DNA of 64,000 nucleotides from Molossus alvarezi. Lineage: Eukaryota; Chordata; Mammalia; Chiroptera; Molossidae. A program made the position numbers and the translations under genes. The stretch lies in assembly GCA_037176705.1 (NCBI GenBank), contig CM073891.1, positions 50,594,571 to 50,658,570 of the forward strand, in the 5' to 3' direction. Shown piece after piece: positions 1 through 12,399 of the stretch. Each line of letters starts with the position of its first letter. Positions within the stretch are counted from its first letter, which is position 1. The notes beneath the pieces were generated by a model. It was not told the DNA's origin. It searched no databases and worked only from the letters and a program-made list of their open reading frames with translations.

Positions 1-1599
1 TGGGACAGAGTTTACAAAAAAGTTAGCTCTGCTCAGTTTCTGTACTGAGGCTGACAGAGGATGGAGCGGCCTGGAGGCAGTGAACAGGCACCGGCTGCCT
101 GAAGGAAAGAAACCCGGGAACCAGAGATCCTGAAAGATTAGGTCTCTTAATTCAAAACTGCCAAACCAGTGATGTGAGGCAAAACTTTACAATGATTTCC
201 TCTTTAATTTGTAACTTATTTTTTTTATCTCAAAGATTGTGTTGTTGTTGTTGTTTTTTATGCACAAAGTTTCCAAGTTTTATTTAAATAGCACAAGCAA
301 TAATTAACTTGATTTAATTCACTTAGTGACCCGCTCGGCTATTACTGGTAGCATGATTCTGTGAGGCATGAAGAAAGCAACTTTGAGAAGCAGCTTTTCC
401 AACTTTCCCTGCGAGCTGGTAACTTGTCGGCTACTGGCAACAATGGCAAGGGTTGCTGCAGATGACCGAACAATTCCAACTCATCTGTGGAAGAGTATTA
501 AATTTCTCCTTCCTTCCCCATTCCTCTTACTCACTCTCCTTCCCACCTACCCCTCCCCCCTTTTGGAAGCGAGAGATGAAGAAAAAAAATAAAACAAATA
601 TCAGCTTTTTAAAATTCTCTCAAGTAATGTCTGTTCCAGTATTTTACCTCTTACATACATCCATACATGTGTATATAACTAACTATATAAAACTGAGTTA
701 GTAGCTGGAGAAAAGACAAATATGTTTTAGTCTATTAACACTTGGCATTTTAGTCTCTGCCTAGATAGCTGGAAAAATATTAACAAAACAGAAGTACGTG
801 TAATTCTCTAGATTGTGATATAGTCCAATTAAATCCAATACAACTTTATATATGTTTCTGATAAGTGGCTTATAAACTGTTCATTTTATTTTATTTAGGT
901 GATATAGAGAAATGCATCATGATTTAGGAATCTGGTCTGTTTCTATTTTTAGTGTATTTTTCAGAATACACTTTCTGTTGTGATCACCAAACATTTTGAT
1001 CCTCGCTTGCCTGTTATTGTGCTACACGTCAGGTTTGTCTGGCAGACCTCAGGGAGAATCCAGTCTGTAGAGATACCTGTTTAGGTCTTATAGTTTTTAA
1101 AATATTTTAACACTTCAAAGTAAAAATACAGAAAAATGCAAATATCATATTTCTCTCAAAAACAGAAGATCTAACAGTGGAGAGCTCTATCGAGTTAAAT
1201 CCAATTGTGGTAGAAAGGCAAAGGTAAACAGTCGAAAGGAAAAACTTTAAGATATGCTTACTTAAATATTTTAAATTTTATAGCAAATAGGTCAACTTAG
1301 ATTTTATGTGAATGTATCACAAAGTTGTAATATACTTTATATTATATAGTTAAGTATATCTGCAAATCTTGAAAATCTGTAAATAATCAGTAAGGAATAG
1401 TAACACACTAAAATTTACAAATTGCAGAGATATGCCATTCCAAAAAATAAAATTGTAATTTTACAACTACATAAAATATTTAGTTTTAATAGTAATGAAA
1501 AAAATTTCAAGCTGAAACAACAAAAATAACATTATTGTTGTTGGCAAGCATTTAATATATTTACATTCACTTATGTTTTAGTATTAAATATTAACTACA

Positions 1600-2197
1600 T
1601 GTTGTATGCAATATTAGCAAGGGTATGAGAAATACACCTCTCATGAGCCTCACTGCTGGTTAAAGCATAAGAGGCAGAATCTTTCTGGAGGGCTACTTTG
1701 CAATGCATATAAAAATTTTTATATCCTTGACCAGTAATTCTACTCAATAGTCAAAGATGTTCACAGTATTTTTATATGAGGTTTTTCATGTGCAGCATCA
1801 TTTACAATAATTAAAGTTGGATTTATACCAAACTTCTAACAATAGGGGATTGATGAAATAGTATATAGAGGAATGCAGTATAGCTATTAAAAGTAATGTT
1901 ACAAAAAGGAATTTAATGACATGGGAAAATGCTTATGGCAGTCTGTAAAGTGAAAAAAAAATGTTTTAAGGGATTATATATACAATGATTTCATTCTGAA
2001 AAATAGTAAATAGATAAGATAGAAGAATAAACATCAAAATGTCACCAGCTATCTCTGGGTAATGTTCATGGGGGAGGAAATATTTACAGATGATTTCTAT
2101 ATAATTTGCAAACTTTCTACAATGAACACTTTGTTTTACTTTCAGATGTTCTAAAAAAAAAAAAAGAAAAAAAAAGAAAAGAAAGAAAGAAAAGAAC
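1600..2197 (+). mobile_element. old L1 (L1M-type) 3' end
   Basis: The text follows the end of mammalian L1 ORF2 and its 3'UTR: a degenerate run around CAATAGGGGATTGATGAAAT, then ATTTAATGACATGGGAAAATG, CTATCTCTGGGTAATG and TTTCTACAATGAACACTTTG. It ends in an A-rich tail with AAAG repeats (2153-2197). It is heavily mutated and 5'-truncated. Confidence 0.7.
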
Positions 2198-2875
2198 ATG
2201 TAATCATAGAACTTCAGAGAAGCAAGATCCTTTAAGTCTATGTAATGTCTCTATTGACAGGTTGTGCGCCTCTGCGGTCAAGCTGACAGAGGCCAGGCTG
2301 CCTACACCCTGTGCATTCTTTTGCCTGGAGTGACCTGTTTACCCTCCTCTTCATAGTCAGGACTAAAGACATTTCTTCAGTGAATCTATTTTGAAAAATA
2401 TTCTAAGCAGAAACAAAGTACTACCAAGTCGCTTCTTGTCATCTCTGTCTTTCCTTGAATTAATCTGGGGCCTATGTTCGAGAAAGTGGAATAGTTCTCT
2501 TTTTTCCCTCATCTTCCCTACCCCAATTAGCTAACTTTCATTATGGTAAATAATTCACTATTTTTCAGTTATATAGTACCTTTGTGTAAAGGGACAGTCT
2601 TTCCAAACACTTGTTAATCCTAAACACACTCTTGGGAAGTAGGTAAAAATTACTAGAGAGAAGGGAAAAGAGAGGGCAACGCCAAAAGTAGTGAAAGATG
2701 TCAGTAAAACCCCACACTTGTCTCAGTTTTCTGTTGGCAGAAATCTATGCCATGCTGAATAACAAGAACTTATATTATGGTGACACAAAAGAGGCAAATG
2801 ATTTGAGGGATTATACAGATTTCAGACCTTATATGTAGAGTGCAGACCTTTATGTGTGTGGGTTACAGTGCTGTG

Positions 2876-3125
2876 TAAGAGCACAGATTGGGGGAGGGGG
2901 GCAGACTTCTGGATTCAATTCCTGGCTTGACTAGTTACTAGATAATGTGATACGGGGCAAGTCACTTAATTTTTCTGGTCTCAGTCTTCTCATCTGGAAA
3001 ATGAGAAATAATAATAAAATCTAGAATACTACTAGCAGAGTCATAAGGCTTAAACAAGATTGTAAATATAAAGCATTAAAAACACTTCCCAGAACATGGT
3101 AATTACTATAAAAGCATTAGCTATT
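2876..3125 (+). mobile_element. MIR SINE, near full length
   Basis: It has the MIR order: GGATTCAATTCCTGGCTTG, GGGCAAGTCACTTAATTT, CTCATCTGGAAAATGAGAA, a CATAAGGCTTAAACAAGAT run, then an AGAACATGGTAATTA end. It is an old, pre-eutherian repeat. Confidence 0.75.
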
Positions 3126-3929
3126 TTTAGTAACTCTAAAAAATATGATATTGTGTTAAAGGGACAAATTAAAAAGAAGACAAAGATTTGTGTTATCCCT
3201 ACATGCATCAATATTATACTTTACAGACTTCAGTAAAGAGAGAAAAGATCCCCAAATCTCTAGTGCTGGGTTAGCAGGCTGTAAAGGTTAAAGGCTAGTA
3301 GTAGTTTCCCAATACAACTGAGTTGGGAGAGTGGTTTTCATATGCTGAGCCTAGTGCTCCAGGATGTCAACTCCAGAAAAGTTGATCTCCCTTTGCTTTA
3401 ACCTAATAACAGGGGCAACTGAGTTATTCTATAACTAGAATTGGTGAACATACTGAAATGGGAACACTGTGACAATTAAAACTTTCACTGACTGTTTGAC
3501 CTTGAGTGTTTATCCCTCATCCGCTCCATGGAAACCTGACATTAGTCTATTGAAGGAAATTTAAAACACCCTTTCCTACTTGCCTCCTTATCATACACTC
3601 AATACTGGTGTTACACAAACTGTTAAGCATCTTTTTCCCCACATGTTCAAAAAAGTACTGATGTGTTTGCAGACCTGAGCACTTGGTGCCAGTTGGGATA
3701 TGGAACAGGGTGAAGGGATTAGAGACATGGGAGAAAGAAAAATACATTCTAGAACAGTGTAATCTCTTTCATTCCTAGTCAGATAAACCTAAAAACTGTT
3801 TCCTGCTACATGTGATGCTAACACTCCCTGATATATTTCTGCGAACATAAATGTGTCTGAGAAGGTCACATTTAATCCCAATTGAGTACAAAGTCAGGCA
3901 CGATCAACACATTGTTTCATTTTACTTTG

Positions 3930-4105
3930 TTTTGCAGCATTGTGACTATGTGTAAGGCATCGTTGGAATAGATTTGTATGCCTCATTGGATTGAAAGCTC
4001 CGTGACAGCAGATACTCTATCAGTTTCATACACATATTTAAGCACATATTTAGGCTCTTAATAAACATTAGTTGAATAAATGACTGAACGAATGAGTGAA
4101 CAAAT
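3930..4105 (+). mobile_element. L2 3' end fragment
   Basis: It matches the L2 tail pattern: GATTGAAAGCTCCGTGACAGC, TTTAGGCTCTTAATAAACATT and GTTGAATAAATGACTGAA. No ORF remains. Confidence 0.6.
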
Positions 4106-4397
4106 TTGTTGTCTCAGATTCTCAGTCTTCTAACCCTCCTCTTAATTCATTCGACATCATGTGTCATGTTACTTTTATCAAAGTCATAAAGTGAGAATTT
4201 TTCAATCTAATTATACTTTCATATAACACACACTATTTGTTGCTGTAAAATATGAAGGCATTGCTCTGCTTAATATTCCTCGGTTATTGAAGCAACATTA
4301 GAGGACGTTGCAAAAGAAGCCCCGATGTCCATGTTTCTTCCCAAAGTTAGAACCTCTTATCATCTTGAATTATATTCAGGAAGTGATTTATTTGCCA

Positions 4398-4610
4398 AAA
4401 AAAAAAAAAAAAAAGACCCGTTCTCCCTATCACCATAGTGCAAGAAGTCAGGGCAGAACACAGAGCATCCGGCCTGAGTCAGAGCACTCGGAGGAGAGGC
4501 AGCCAGAGCCCCAGCACCCTGCAGTCATCGCTGGAGATAAAACGGCAACACAGCTCCGGGGAGCATGCAGGGCAACTGGGACAATGCAAACAATCTAGAC
4601 AGGTCACCCC
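4398..4610. other. poly(A) run followed by GC-rich unclassified segment
   Basis: A run of A (4398-4414) is followed by about 190 bp that is far richer in G+C than its surroundings (AGGCAGCCAGAGCCCCAGC, CACAGCTCCGGGGAGCATGC). Short open frames cross it but show no family features. I do not recognise it; it could be an old LTR piece or a retroposed fragment. Confidence 0.3.
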
Positions 4611-5274
4611 AGACATGACTAGGTTAGTCACATCTGTGTAAGGCTTTTCTCTGGTCCTCGAGCAGCTTAAACTATAAGTTTGTGTTAAGACCCCGCTATT
4701 TATCCTTTATAAGTTATTTTATATCATTGTGCTTCAGTAAATTTCAGACAAAAATATTTCTAGTTTTTATTCCAGAATGGTGTGTCATTCATTTTCAACC
4801 AATCTTTCTTGACATCTTTATATGTCAAGTTTTGAAAGAATCTTTCTAGATTTTGTAAGTTTCATTATAACCCAAATTAAATTGTTATCAATTATATGTT
4901 TGTAGTGCTAAAACTAGGACTTTGTGTATATTTACAAAATGCATGCATGTCAATGAAAAACACATAATCCTAGAAATACAATATTTTGGGATGGATTATT
5001 TTTGAATATTATAATGTATCTGATTTTTTTTGTGAGAAAAATAATAATATTCATAATTAACACTACAGAAGCTAAGTAATTCTAAATATCTGAGAATAAT
5101 GTCATTTCTTTTGGCAAGGTACAAATATTTTATACCATAATCTTTCACAGAATAAGTTAGTGTAGTCTTAAATATAATATGCTAATGCCATTAATTCAAT
5201 AAAACCCAATACAAATATTTACTGTCATATCAGTACCAGTTTAATAAAGATATTTTTTAAAGTCTCATACTTAC

Positions 5275-5337
5275 ATTGGCATCTTTCCCAGCTAATTTAC
5301 ATAATTCCACCCGTTCCTTTGCAGCAGGCCAATAAAT
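5275..5337 (-). CDS. SEMA3D: SEMA3D, third coding exon (codons 105-125)
   Basis: This 63-bp exon is phase 0 at both ends and too short to stand out as an ORF. On the minus strand the acceptor is TGTTTTACAG and the donor is AAT|GTAAGT, both strong. It encodes 21 residues, starting Ile-Tyr and continuing [19 protein letters not shown]. That continues the previous exon ([14 protein letters not shown]) exactly as in semaphorin 3D, within the first blade of the Sema domain. Its cysteine (ELCKL) is the conserved early Sema-domain Cys. The next exon, expected to begin near TECANF, is not in positions 1-5274 and must lie beyond the window. Confidence 0.92.
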
Positions 5338-5610
5338 CTGTAAAACATTTCAAGGTTTGTTAGAATCAAATATCTAAGACACCCTACAGTTCTAATTAGA
5401 AAGTATGATAATTTAAAGTGATTATCAAGCCAAGAACATGTTGTTAGATATGACATAAGAATTTTGAGATTTAAATATTTTCCAAACTCACCCTAAAAAA
5501 AATTCTAAGAAAAAACACTGTACAGAACCATCCACTTTTATATGTTAATTTCCTTATTTATTTTAAATGCATTTATTCATAGGTATGTTATGTTGATAAA
5601 GCCATAAGTT

Positions 5611-5848
5611 GTTTTTTTTTTTCCTCACCGGAGGACATTTTTTGATATTTTGTTCAGATAGAGTGGGAGGGAGAGAGAGAGAGAAACATCGACATGAAAG
5701 GGACACATCGAGTGGCTGCCATCTGCACGACCCAACCAGGGCCGGGGTCAAACTGCAACCGAGGTACGTGCCCTTAGCGGGAACCGAACCCGGGTCTCTC
5801 CAGACTGCAAGCCGATGCTCTTAACTGCTGAGCCAAACTGACCAGGAC
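5611..5848 (-). mobile_element. VES SINE, full length
   Basis: It is antisense on the plus strand: T-run, TCCTCACCGGAGGACATTT, GAGAGA stretch, the tRNA-like B box complement and AGCCAAACTGACCAGGAC. It is flanked by the 10-bp TSD GCCATAAGTT (5601-5610 and 5849-5858). It lies 270 bp from the third coding exon, in sense orientation relative to SEMA3D. Confidence 0.93.
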
Positions 5849-6043
5849 GCCATAAGTTCTTATTGGGATGTCATCAGAATTTCACATTAGTGTTTGCTTA
5901 AGTAAGAGATTCTGTTTTTCACCCTGTTTTTCTGTGTGTACTCAGTGGTGCATTGAGGTGTGGGTAACCAACAGTTCTTTGTCACAAGCAGACGCCATCA
6001 CTCACTTCTAGTCAAAGACCTGTCAGTGTGAATTTGTTGACAA

Positions 6044-6168
6044 TACAGGGTGTGGCAAAAGTACATTTTCATTTGTTTGTAATAATACAATAATTAATAG
6101 CGAGCACTACAAGAATAATCTGTGTTTCATGTACTCACACCAGTGATCCTACGTTTGACCGCCCTGTT
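6044..6168. mobile_element. mariner-like MITE
   Basis: It opens TACAGGGTGTGGCAAAAGTA and closes with the imperfect inverted copy (TCCTACGTTTGACCGCCCTGT), with an AT-rich centre. TA at the left edge fits Tc1/mariner target choice; the right TA is eroded. It is only about 125 bp, so it is non-autonomous. Confidence 0.7.
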
Positions 6169-6189
6169 TTAACATGTGGAAGCTGAGAT

Positions 6190-6390
6190 GCATCTGTCCC
6201 TTGCGGAAGTATTTTTATAGGCTTCATCTTATTGAAGTCTCACAATGACCCTATGAGATAGCTGTACTTACTCTCTCCATTTTCAGGTCAGAAAACTTAT
6301 TCATACAATCATGAAACAATACATCAAAGGCCACAAAGCTAGGTCAATGCAGAGCCAAAATATGACCCAAACTGTCTCCTGAACTTTCAG
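6190..6390 (-). mobile_element. MIR SINE fragment
   Basis: It reads as MIR in reverse: CTCACAATGACCCTATGAGAT, CTCCATTTTCAGGTCAGAAAA, AAGGCCACAAAGCTAGGTCA and CAGAGCCAAAATATGACCCA. Confidence 0.65.
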
Positions 6391-6399
6391 AGGGAAAAG

Positions 6400-7775
6400 G
6401 GCCTCGACCACTACAGAATAAATATTATTGGGGCAAATAATTAAGAACAAGGGCAGCAAACTCCTTGGTTGGTAGCTTTTAACAGTATTTTAACAGCCTT
6501 AAATTTATTAAAAGGTTTGTTTTTGTTTTTTGACAAACTTTAGAAATTCTGGCAGGAAGTTTTTGCAAAATAAGGTTCAAATAATTACGTTTCTTTATTA
6601 GCTTAAAGAAAGAAATGCCCTCTGTTAAGCTAGAGGCAAGAAGAAACAAGAAAAGCAAGCTCCGAATTGCTTATAATGTTCCAAGAGTTCCTGACAAACT
6701 TTTATTATGTTTCTCACTGCTGTTAACAGAAAATAAGTGAGGAAAAGGAAAATATCCTGAGGGAATACACCGAAAGAGACTTGTTAAACCTGGAATTAAC
6801 AAATGATTTAGAAATCACTAATGTTTATATGATATTATCTTCAGTGAAATTTTAGGGTGTTATGTCTGAACAAAGAAGAGCAGAGAATAGCGCTCCAACT
6901 CTCTTAATAGCAATGAAACTACTGAGATTTTTAAATGAAGCAAGGTTGTTTATGTAGAGTATACTTTAACAACCTACAATCCAAAGGTGTACAAAGGCAG
7001 GCAAATGAGCCAACATGAGCTCAGATGAGGAGCTAAACTCTATATGGTTCACAATAAGGACCTAAAGAAACCATTTATTCAGGCATGGTTTAAATCACTG
7101 AAATTATACTTTCACAGAATTTTAAATAGAGGCCAGCAGCAAAACATGAATGAAAAGCAATAGGTTGGATCTTAGCAATTTATTTTTATGTTAAAATATA
7201 TATATACACACATACACACATACATATATCCTTTAGACTAAAGTTAAAAACAACTAAAGTAAATTACACACTTTTTAAGTGTATGTGTATATAGATGCAA
7301 TGAATATGTAAAAGAAAAGCATCAGAATAATGAAGACAGGATTCAGAAAGACGGTTACCCAAGAATGAAAAAGAGAAAAACTGATGGTAAGAAACAAGTT
7401 ATTTACCAGATCTTAGCTTTTGTTCTGAATGACATATTTTCAGGTGTTAATAATTTAAAACAACTAACTTAATAAGTAAATAAACCAAAATGGACCGCCC
7501 ATGCATGGGCCAGTTGACAATAGTCAGTCATCAACCTAGAATTATGAAGTCCCAAATGAATGAATAATAAAAATAAAACACTAGCTGGCAGGAAATTTGA
7601 AAGTTTCTTCAAGTTGTTTTTTTCTATTGTTTGCCATATTTTTAACCACTAATAGGAAAAGTACTGAACTAAGTATTCTTTTCCTCTCATTTAAAAATGG
7701 TATCTTAAATTTATGAAATTTTTGCTTCATATTTGATCTTATGAACTCAAGGTATCCTCTCACTCTTTTCTTGCT
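6400..7775. other. AT-rich intron sequence, nothing recognised
   Basis: No credible exon or repeat family. There is a short AC/AT-rich run at 7196-7230 and the 14-bp palindrome GCCCATGCATGGGC at 7497-7510. Confidence 0.5.
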
Positions 7776-7779
7776 AATT

Positions 7780-7960
7780 CTTTAAAAAAATATTTTAATT
7801 GTGATGAAATATACATAACAAAACTTGCCATCTTAGTCATTGTGAGCATACAGTTCAGTATTAAGTATATTTATTCACTTTGTGCAATCAATCTGCAGAA
7901 TTTTTCATCGTGCAAAACTGTAACTCGATATTCTTGACTCTTGAGTATTATAGTGATTTT
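7780..7960. mobile_element. L1M-type LINE fragment
   Basis: The text TTTTAATTGTGATGAAATATACATAACA, then CTTGCCATCTTAGTCATTGTG, CAGTTCAGTATTAAG and TTTTTCATCGTGCAAAACTG, matches the recurrent noncoding end region of old mammalian L1 elements. Orientation is not assigned. Confidence 0.55.
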
Positions 7961-7964
7961 ACAA

Positions 7965-9779
7965 AAGACAGCTTTGTGACATTGAACTGAAAATAAATCG
8001 TACACAGAATGCGTGTCTGTAACCTTTCAATTGGTTTAATATTTAGCTCTTTTTTTTTTTTTTTTGGCCTCTACTCTAGATATGTTAGATCCTGTTCTTT
8101 TTTATTTTATAAGATGGTCAGATTTAGTCACATTTCAGAAATAAATTTACAACATTTATAGATTTGGTCAAACCTGAATATCTGATTGGTATTAATGCTA
8201 TAGAAAAAAAGAATAAAAAATACAGAACTCTTTCATATTTAGTAAAAGAGAATTAAAGAAGAGAAAGGTTATCACAGGACTTTATTGTTTACCTTACACC
8301 AGTATACTGGGTGATTGAGTTAAAGTAAGTTATGTGATAAATTATTTTTCTAAAATTTATTTGAAATATATTTATGGGGGCTTCAAAAAGGAGGGAGTTA
8401 TTTCAAAATTGACATAATGTGGAAGCAATCCTTGTCTTATTTTTGCAATCTAAGTGGAAGCTCCAAAGGTACCATAGAGTAGTTACTGATCATTAATCAT
8501 TTGTTCATTAGGCATATGATTGTGAAGGTCATGCCCAGAAAGGCGTGGCACTGAGGGGCTAAGATGTGAGAAAGGAAGACAGCTCTGTAAATAGATGGAG
8601 GAACTGCATTTCCACCAGAGACACAAAATGAGGAGAGGTATGGAGGATGGAGCCACTATAATCTGGGAGCACCAAAGAACACAGAGCACGCAACAAGAGC
8701 CTCTTACCGATCCTGCCACCGGAGCCAATGTTTTAAATTGCTTGCTCTTAATAGTTTCAACACAAATGTAATAGTTTAGTTGAATAACTTCAACTCTAAT
8801 TTTGTCTTACAAAATTTACATTAAAATAGTGATTTTAGATTCTTTTTTCTCTTTACAAAGGAACATAAATATCTAAAAGATGTTTGAATGGTTTTGTACA
8901 TTTTCATGTATTAATTATAAGTCATGTAATTATAAACTGAATATGTCATCCTAGTCAATGAAGCAGTAAATCTAAAATGACAAGCTTCGGAGACTTGGGA
9001 TTTGAACAGAAGATAAATGTTATATAAAGATACACAGACTGGGGATTTGTTGGACTCCATAAGCCAATTTTTATAAAATCTTCTATTTTCTGTTTATGAA
9101 GCAGACTTTTTTCCCCAAAACGTTATCTCATTTTTCATCATTTACCCTTAATCCCATAAAGTCTAGCACCTGTTAAAAATATAAATTATCCTTGGAACAT
9201 TATTATTATTGCACAAGAATTTTAAGATAGTATCACAAAGATAATTTTACTTCTTAATGTAACACTCAAGCCTTAAAAATAAAGATTAGAAGGGATTATA
9301 TATTGGCCTATTTTGACACAGTGTTGTCAAGAATCTAGAAATCACAAATAAAATTACCTTAATAACAACTACCTGGGAGATAACTGATTGTCTTCCAGAC
9401 TCTAAACGCTTACTTAAAAAGAAAAACCATTATAGTTGTGCCAATATTTAAAAGATATCATTTTAATTATGATTTATGTTGGGATTTTCTTTTATTTGCC
9501 ACCTAGTCATTAGAATAAAGGTTTGTGTTTTTTTGTTTTTTGTTTTTAAAGAATAGTCCTTTTGATTTCTTTTTGGCAAAGAATTTAAAGAAACAGATTT
9601 TTCTTAATTCAATCTAAAACAGAAGAAAGTAAATAAACCACATTTGTGTTTACATGGGTCTTGCAGAAATACGTTCAAGTAACATTTTTGTTTGTCAATA
9701 ATCTTTTAAAGTGATTATGTTATATATATCTCTATATCTATATAAAAGCATCCCACAACTTTGATATTTTTTTAGTCAA

Positions 9780-9820
<41 letters not shown>

Positions 9821-10255
9821 ATGGTTATAGAGGGAGAAAAACAGAATAGATGAATAGAGGAACTCATAGAGGAAGATATGGAGATGTTAATTCTGATTGG
9901 GTATAAAATATTTTATATATAGCTTCAAGTTTCAGCATAGTTAATATAAACATCAACATAGTTAATATAAACATTCAACAAGTACCTAACAGCCTGAGAT
10001 ATTTTCTGTAGCCTAGTCAGTACACTTCGAGATCACCTCACACCTCACACTTAAAAATACAATGTTCACAAAATCTTTAAGAATCTCTCTTGAACGTTAA
10101 GTAACATCAACAGTTTTGAGGCAATGATTATCAATATTCTCGTTGCTTTCTGATTCATCAGCAGTAAAATGACCTACACATTTTCATCTTGTATAAGCAA
10201 TATCATGCCACATTAAAAGTTTAATTAAGCAGGACAAAACAAAGACACACTCCTC
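7965..10255. other. AT-rich intron sequence, mostly unrecognised
   Basis: Only a T-run (8050-8065) and the GT repeat at 9782 stand out. Confidence 0.45.
9782..9818. repeat. (GT)n microsatellite
   Basis: An uninterrupted GT run of about 18 units, ending at GTACATGG. Confidence 0.95.
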
Positions 10256-10273
10256 TTTCTAAAAGTTGCTGCA

Positions 10274-10294
10274 AGTTTTGCGCAGTGGTAGTAT
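10274..10294 (+). pseudogene. U4 snRNA 5' fragment, tailless retropseudogene
   Basis: AGTTTTGCGCAGTGGTAGTAT matches the first bases of U4 snRNA with two C-to-T changes. It sits exactly between two 15-bp near-direct repeats (CTAAAAGTTGCTGCA at 10259-10273; CTAAAAGCTGATGCA at 10295-10309; 13/15 match) that look like a TSD. There is no poly(A) tail. The short length leaves some risk of chance. Confidence 0.6.
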
Positions 10295-10948
10295 CTAAAA
10301 GCTGATGCAGCTGTGTCACTCCCTTGGAAAGTTACACAGTAATGTTTCTCTTTCACTTATCAAAGAAAGGCATATGAGAAGCAGAGATGCCACTTGCACG
10401 AATGCTGTATTTTATTTGTCCTGAAATATTCCCACACAATTTTGGTGAGGAGTAGTCCCTGGGACCTTGGAATTTAGATAACAGAAATCTCAAATATGTA
10501 GGAAGCTGACTCCTGCTCTCTCCACCCACACACAAGACAGACATCAGAAATCAAACAGATCTCCGTGGGTCCGGATGAGCCCAAGAATCCCTCTCAATGT
10601 AATTATCCAGGGTGTAACCACTCATTTTACCACTACTAAATAACTAAGGGGTTGTAAATTGGTTTTAATTTTAGTGCTACTCTTATAGATCAATTTGATA
10701 ACAGAAAACTGTGGGAAACAGGAGTAAATACATTTATAAGACTTCTCCACTTGGAAGAGGTAATGTATGGTGTGAATGTTTTAAAATAAGTATGTCTGTT
10801 AAGTTAGTCCTCATATTCTATAACTTACTGACTTCACCACGTTGATATGTTTGTTCTCATATTTCACAATTGACAAATTATTTCCAAAAATAATTTGTGC
10901 ATTTCCACTTGGAAGAGTCAGATAGAAACTTCAAAAAATATATATGTA

Positions 10949-11044
10949 GTGTTCTCTTCAGCAGCCCATAAACTGAAATTGGAAGCATATATAGATTAAC
11001 ATTGCCCCTGGACACACAAATTCATGAAACATTCCATATTTTTT
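10949..11044 (+). pseudogene. U6 snRNA pseudogene
   Basis: The whole length follows U6: GTGTTCTCTTCAGCAGCCCA, AAACTGAAATTGGAAGC, AGATTAACATTGCCCCTG, ACACAAATTCATGAAACATT and CCATATTTTTT. Many substitutions and a small deletion make it nonfunctional. Confidence 0.88.
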
Positions 11045-12395
11045 AAAAAGAATGCAAGCAAAAATAAATAGGTATATATTTTTTCTTTTAGAGGTACAGA
11101 ATATAGATTTACCAGTATAAGAAATATCATTCTAATAAAATGAATAGTGACTTCAGTCACTTTACACATGTTTATTTAATATAAAGTTATATTTTAAACA
11201 CATTTTTGCAAGAGATTTAATATTAATTTTCTAATGAAAATGTAGTGTGGGTTGCATATTTTAAAATACAACCTTTGATCTAGTTATATTGATTTTATTT
11301 GCTTATATGTATCCTAAATCCAAAATGGTTTCTCTTTTGTTTGTTTTTTGAAGAATTCTACTTCATGTTGAATACAAATAGGCAGGAGGAACTCACAAGT
11401 AAAATGCTGCAATCTACCTAGCAATTATTGTTTCATTCATAATTATTACAATTCATGAACATTTATCATTTGATAAAGTGAAAATGTCAGGCAATTTATG
11501 TTTAATTATTTAATTAAATATAAGGCAAGTTACAGAAACATTCATACAGTGATAAGGCCTTCTAACAACACCCTAAGGAAATTCTAATTATATCTGGTCT
11601 TTGTTTCATCTTTGGAGAAGCAATTTAATTGACTCAAGTTACCAAGTGCGAGTTAAGTCGAATTTCCTTTGGCCTAACTCAGAGGAGTCAAAACAACTGA
11701 ATAGAATGCAAAAGAGGAAGTTACAGTTTGTTCATAAAAACCTAATTAAACACACACACACAAATCAGAATCATAAAAATGCAAGTGGCCATCTCTATCA
11801 AAGAGCAGGATTCAAGTTTCTGAATGATTACAAAGAAATGGGAAAATGCTGCTTTAGACGCTGTACGGGACACGCATTTGAACAACCAAGGGTGCAATGA
11901 CTACTCTAGGTTCCCAGGACAGAGAGGTAACAGAGTTGAGCTCCGGGAATGACAACTGAGAAATAAGGAGGGGAACACTGAAGGAAAGGCTTGCATAACT
12001 AAAACTGGCTGCGGTAGAAATTTTTACAGATGGGAAGTTCCAGTTCTCCAGTTTGGGGTCTAATCTGCCCAAGTAACTTTCTTCATGAAGACTTGGGTGA
12101 GAATAGTCTCTCCCTTCCTTTTTCAGGACTCAGCTCCACATTTCCTTTACATTTGGGTTTCTTCCCCCAACCATCCTGGAATTCTAATATGCTTGTGTTT
12201 ATCATATCTATCTGCCACTTTCTTTTTGCAAGTAAATTCAGTTCGGGATCTGTTCCTAGACATAAAGATTAATAAAATGCAATGGAATTCAAGGATGTGA
12301 GTTCGAGTTCCTACTGTACTGATGGTTAGCAGTGAATGCTGTGCATTCAAATACTGTCTCAGTGTTATTCTCAGAATGAACTTACTCTACCTGGA
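11045..12395. other. AT-rich intron sequence, nothing recognised
   Basis: Several overlapping short ORFs (11601-12350) show no domain, no supporting splice signals and no biased codon use. I treat them as chance. Confidence 0.45.
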
Positions 12396-12399
12396 ATAC

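Larger units (their letters stand above)
1..5274 (-). other. SEMA3D: SEMA3D intron downstream of the third coding exon (partial)
   Basis: It starts with the GTAAGT donor at 5274 on the minus strand. It holds an old L1M-type 3' end, a MIR, an L2 end and a poly(A) run at 4398-4414 followed by an unusually GC-rich stretch (4417-4600). Positions 1-1550, 2200-2870, 3130-3900 and 4620-5274 hold nothing I recognise. Confidence 0.75.

Noticed and set aside
1..5274. A further SEMA3D coding exon downstream (starting TECANF)
   Set aside because: I looked for the expected reverse-complement coding text with flanking splice sites and did not find it in this interval.
10949..11044. Functional U6 snRNA gene
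   Set aside because: Too many changes in conserved positions, and no clear upstream proximal sequence element or TATA at the right spacing.
11601..12350. A cluster of overlapping short ORFs on both strands
   Set aside because: They overlap in several frames, and none shows family features or matching splice sites.
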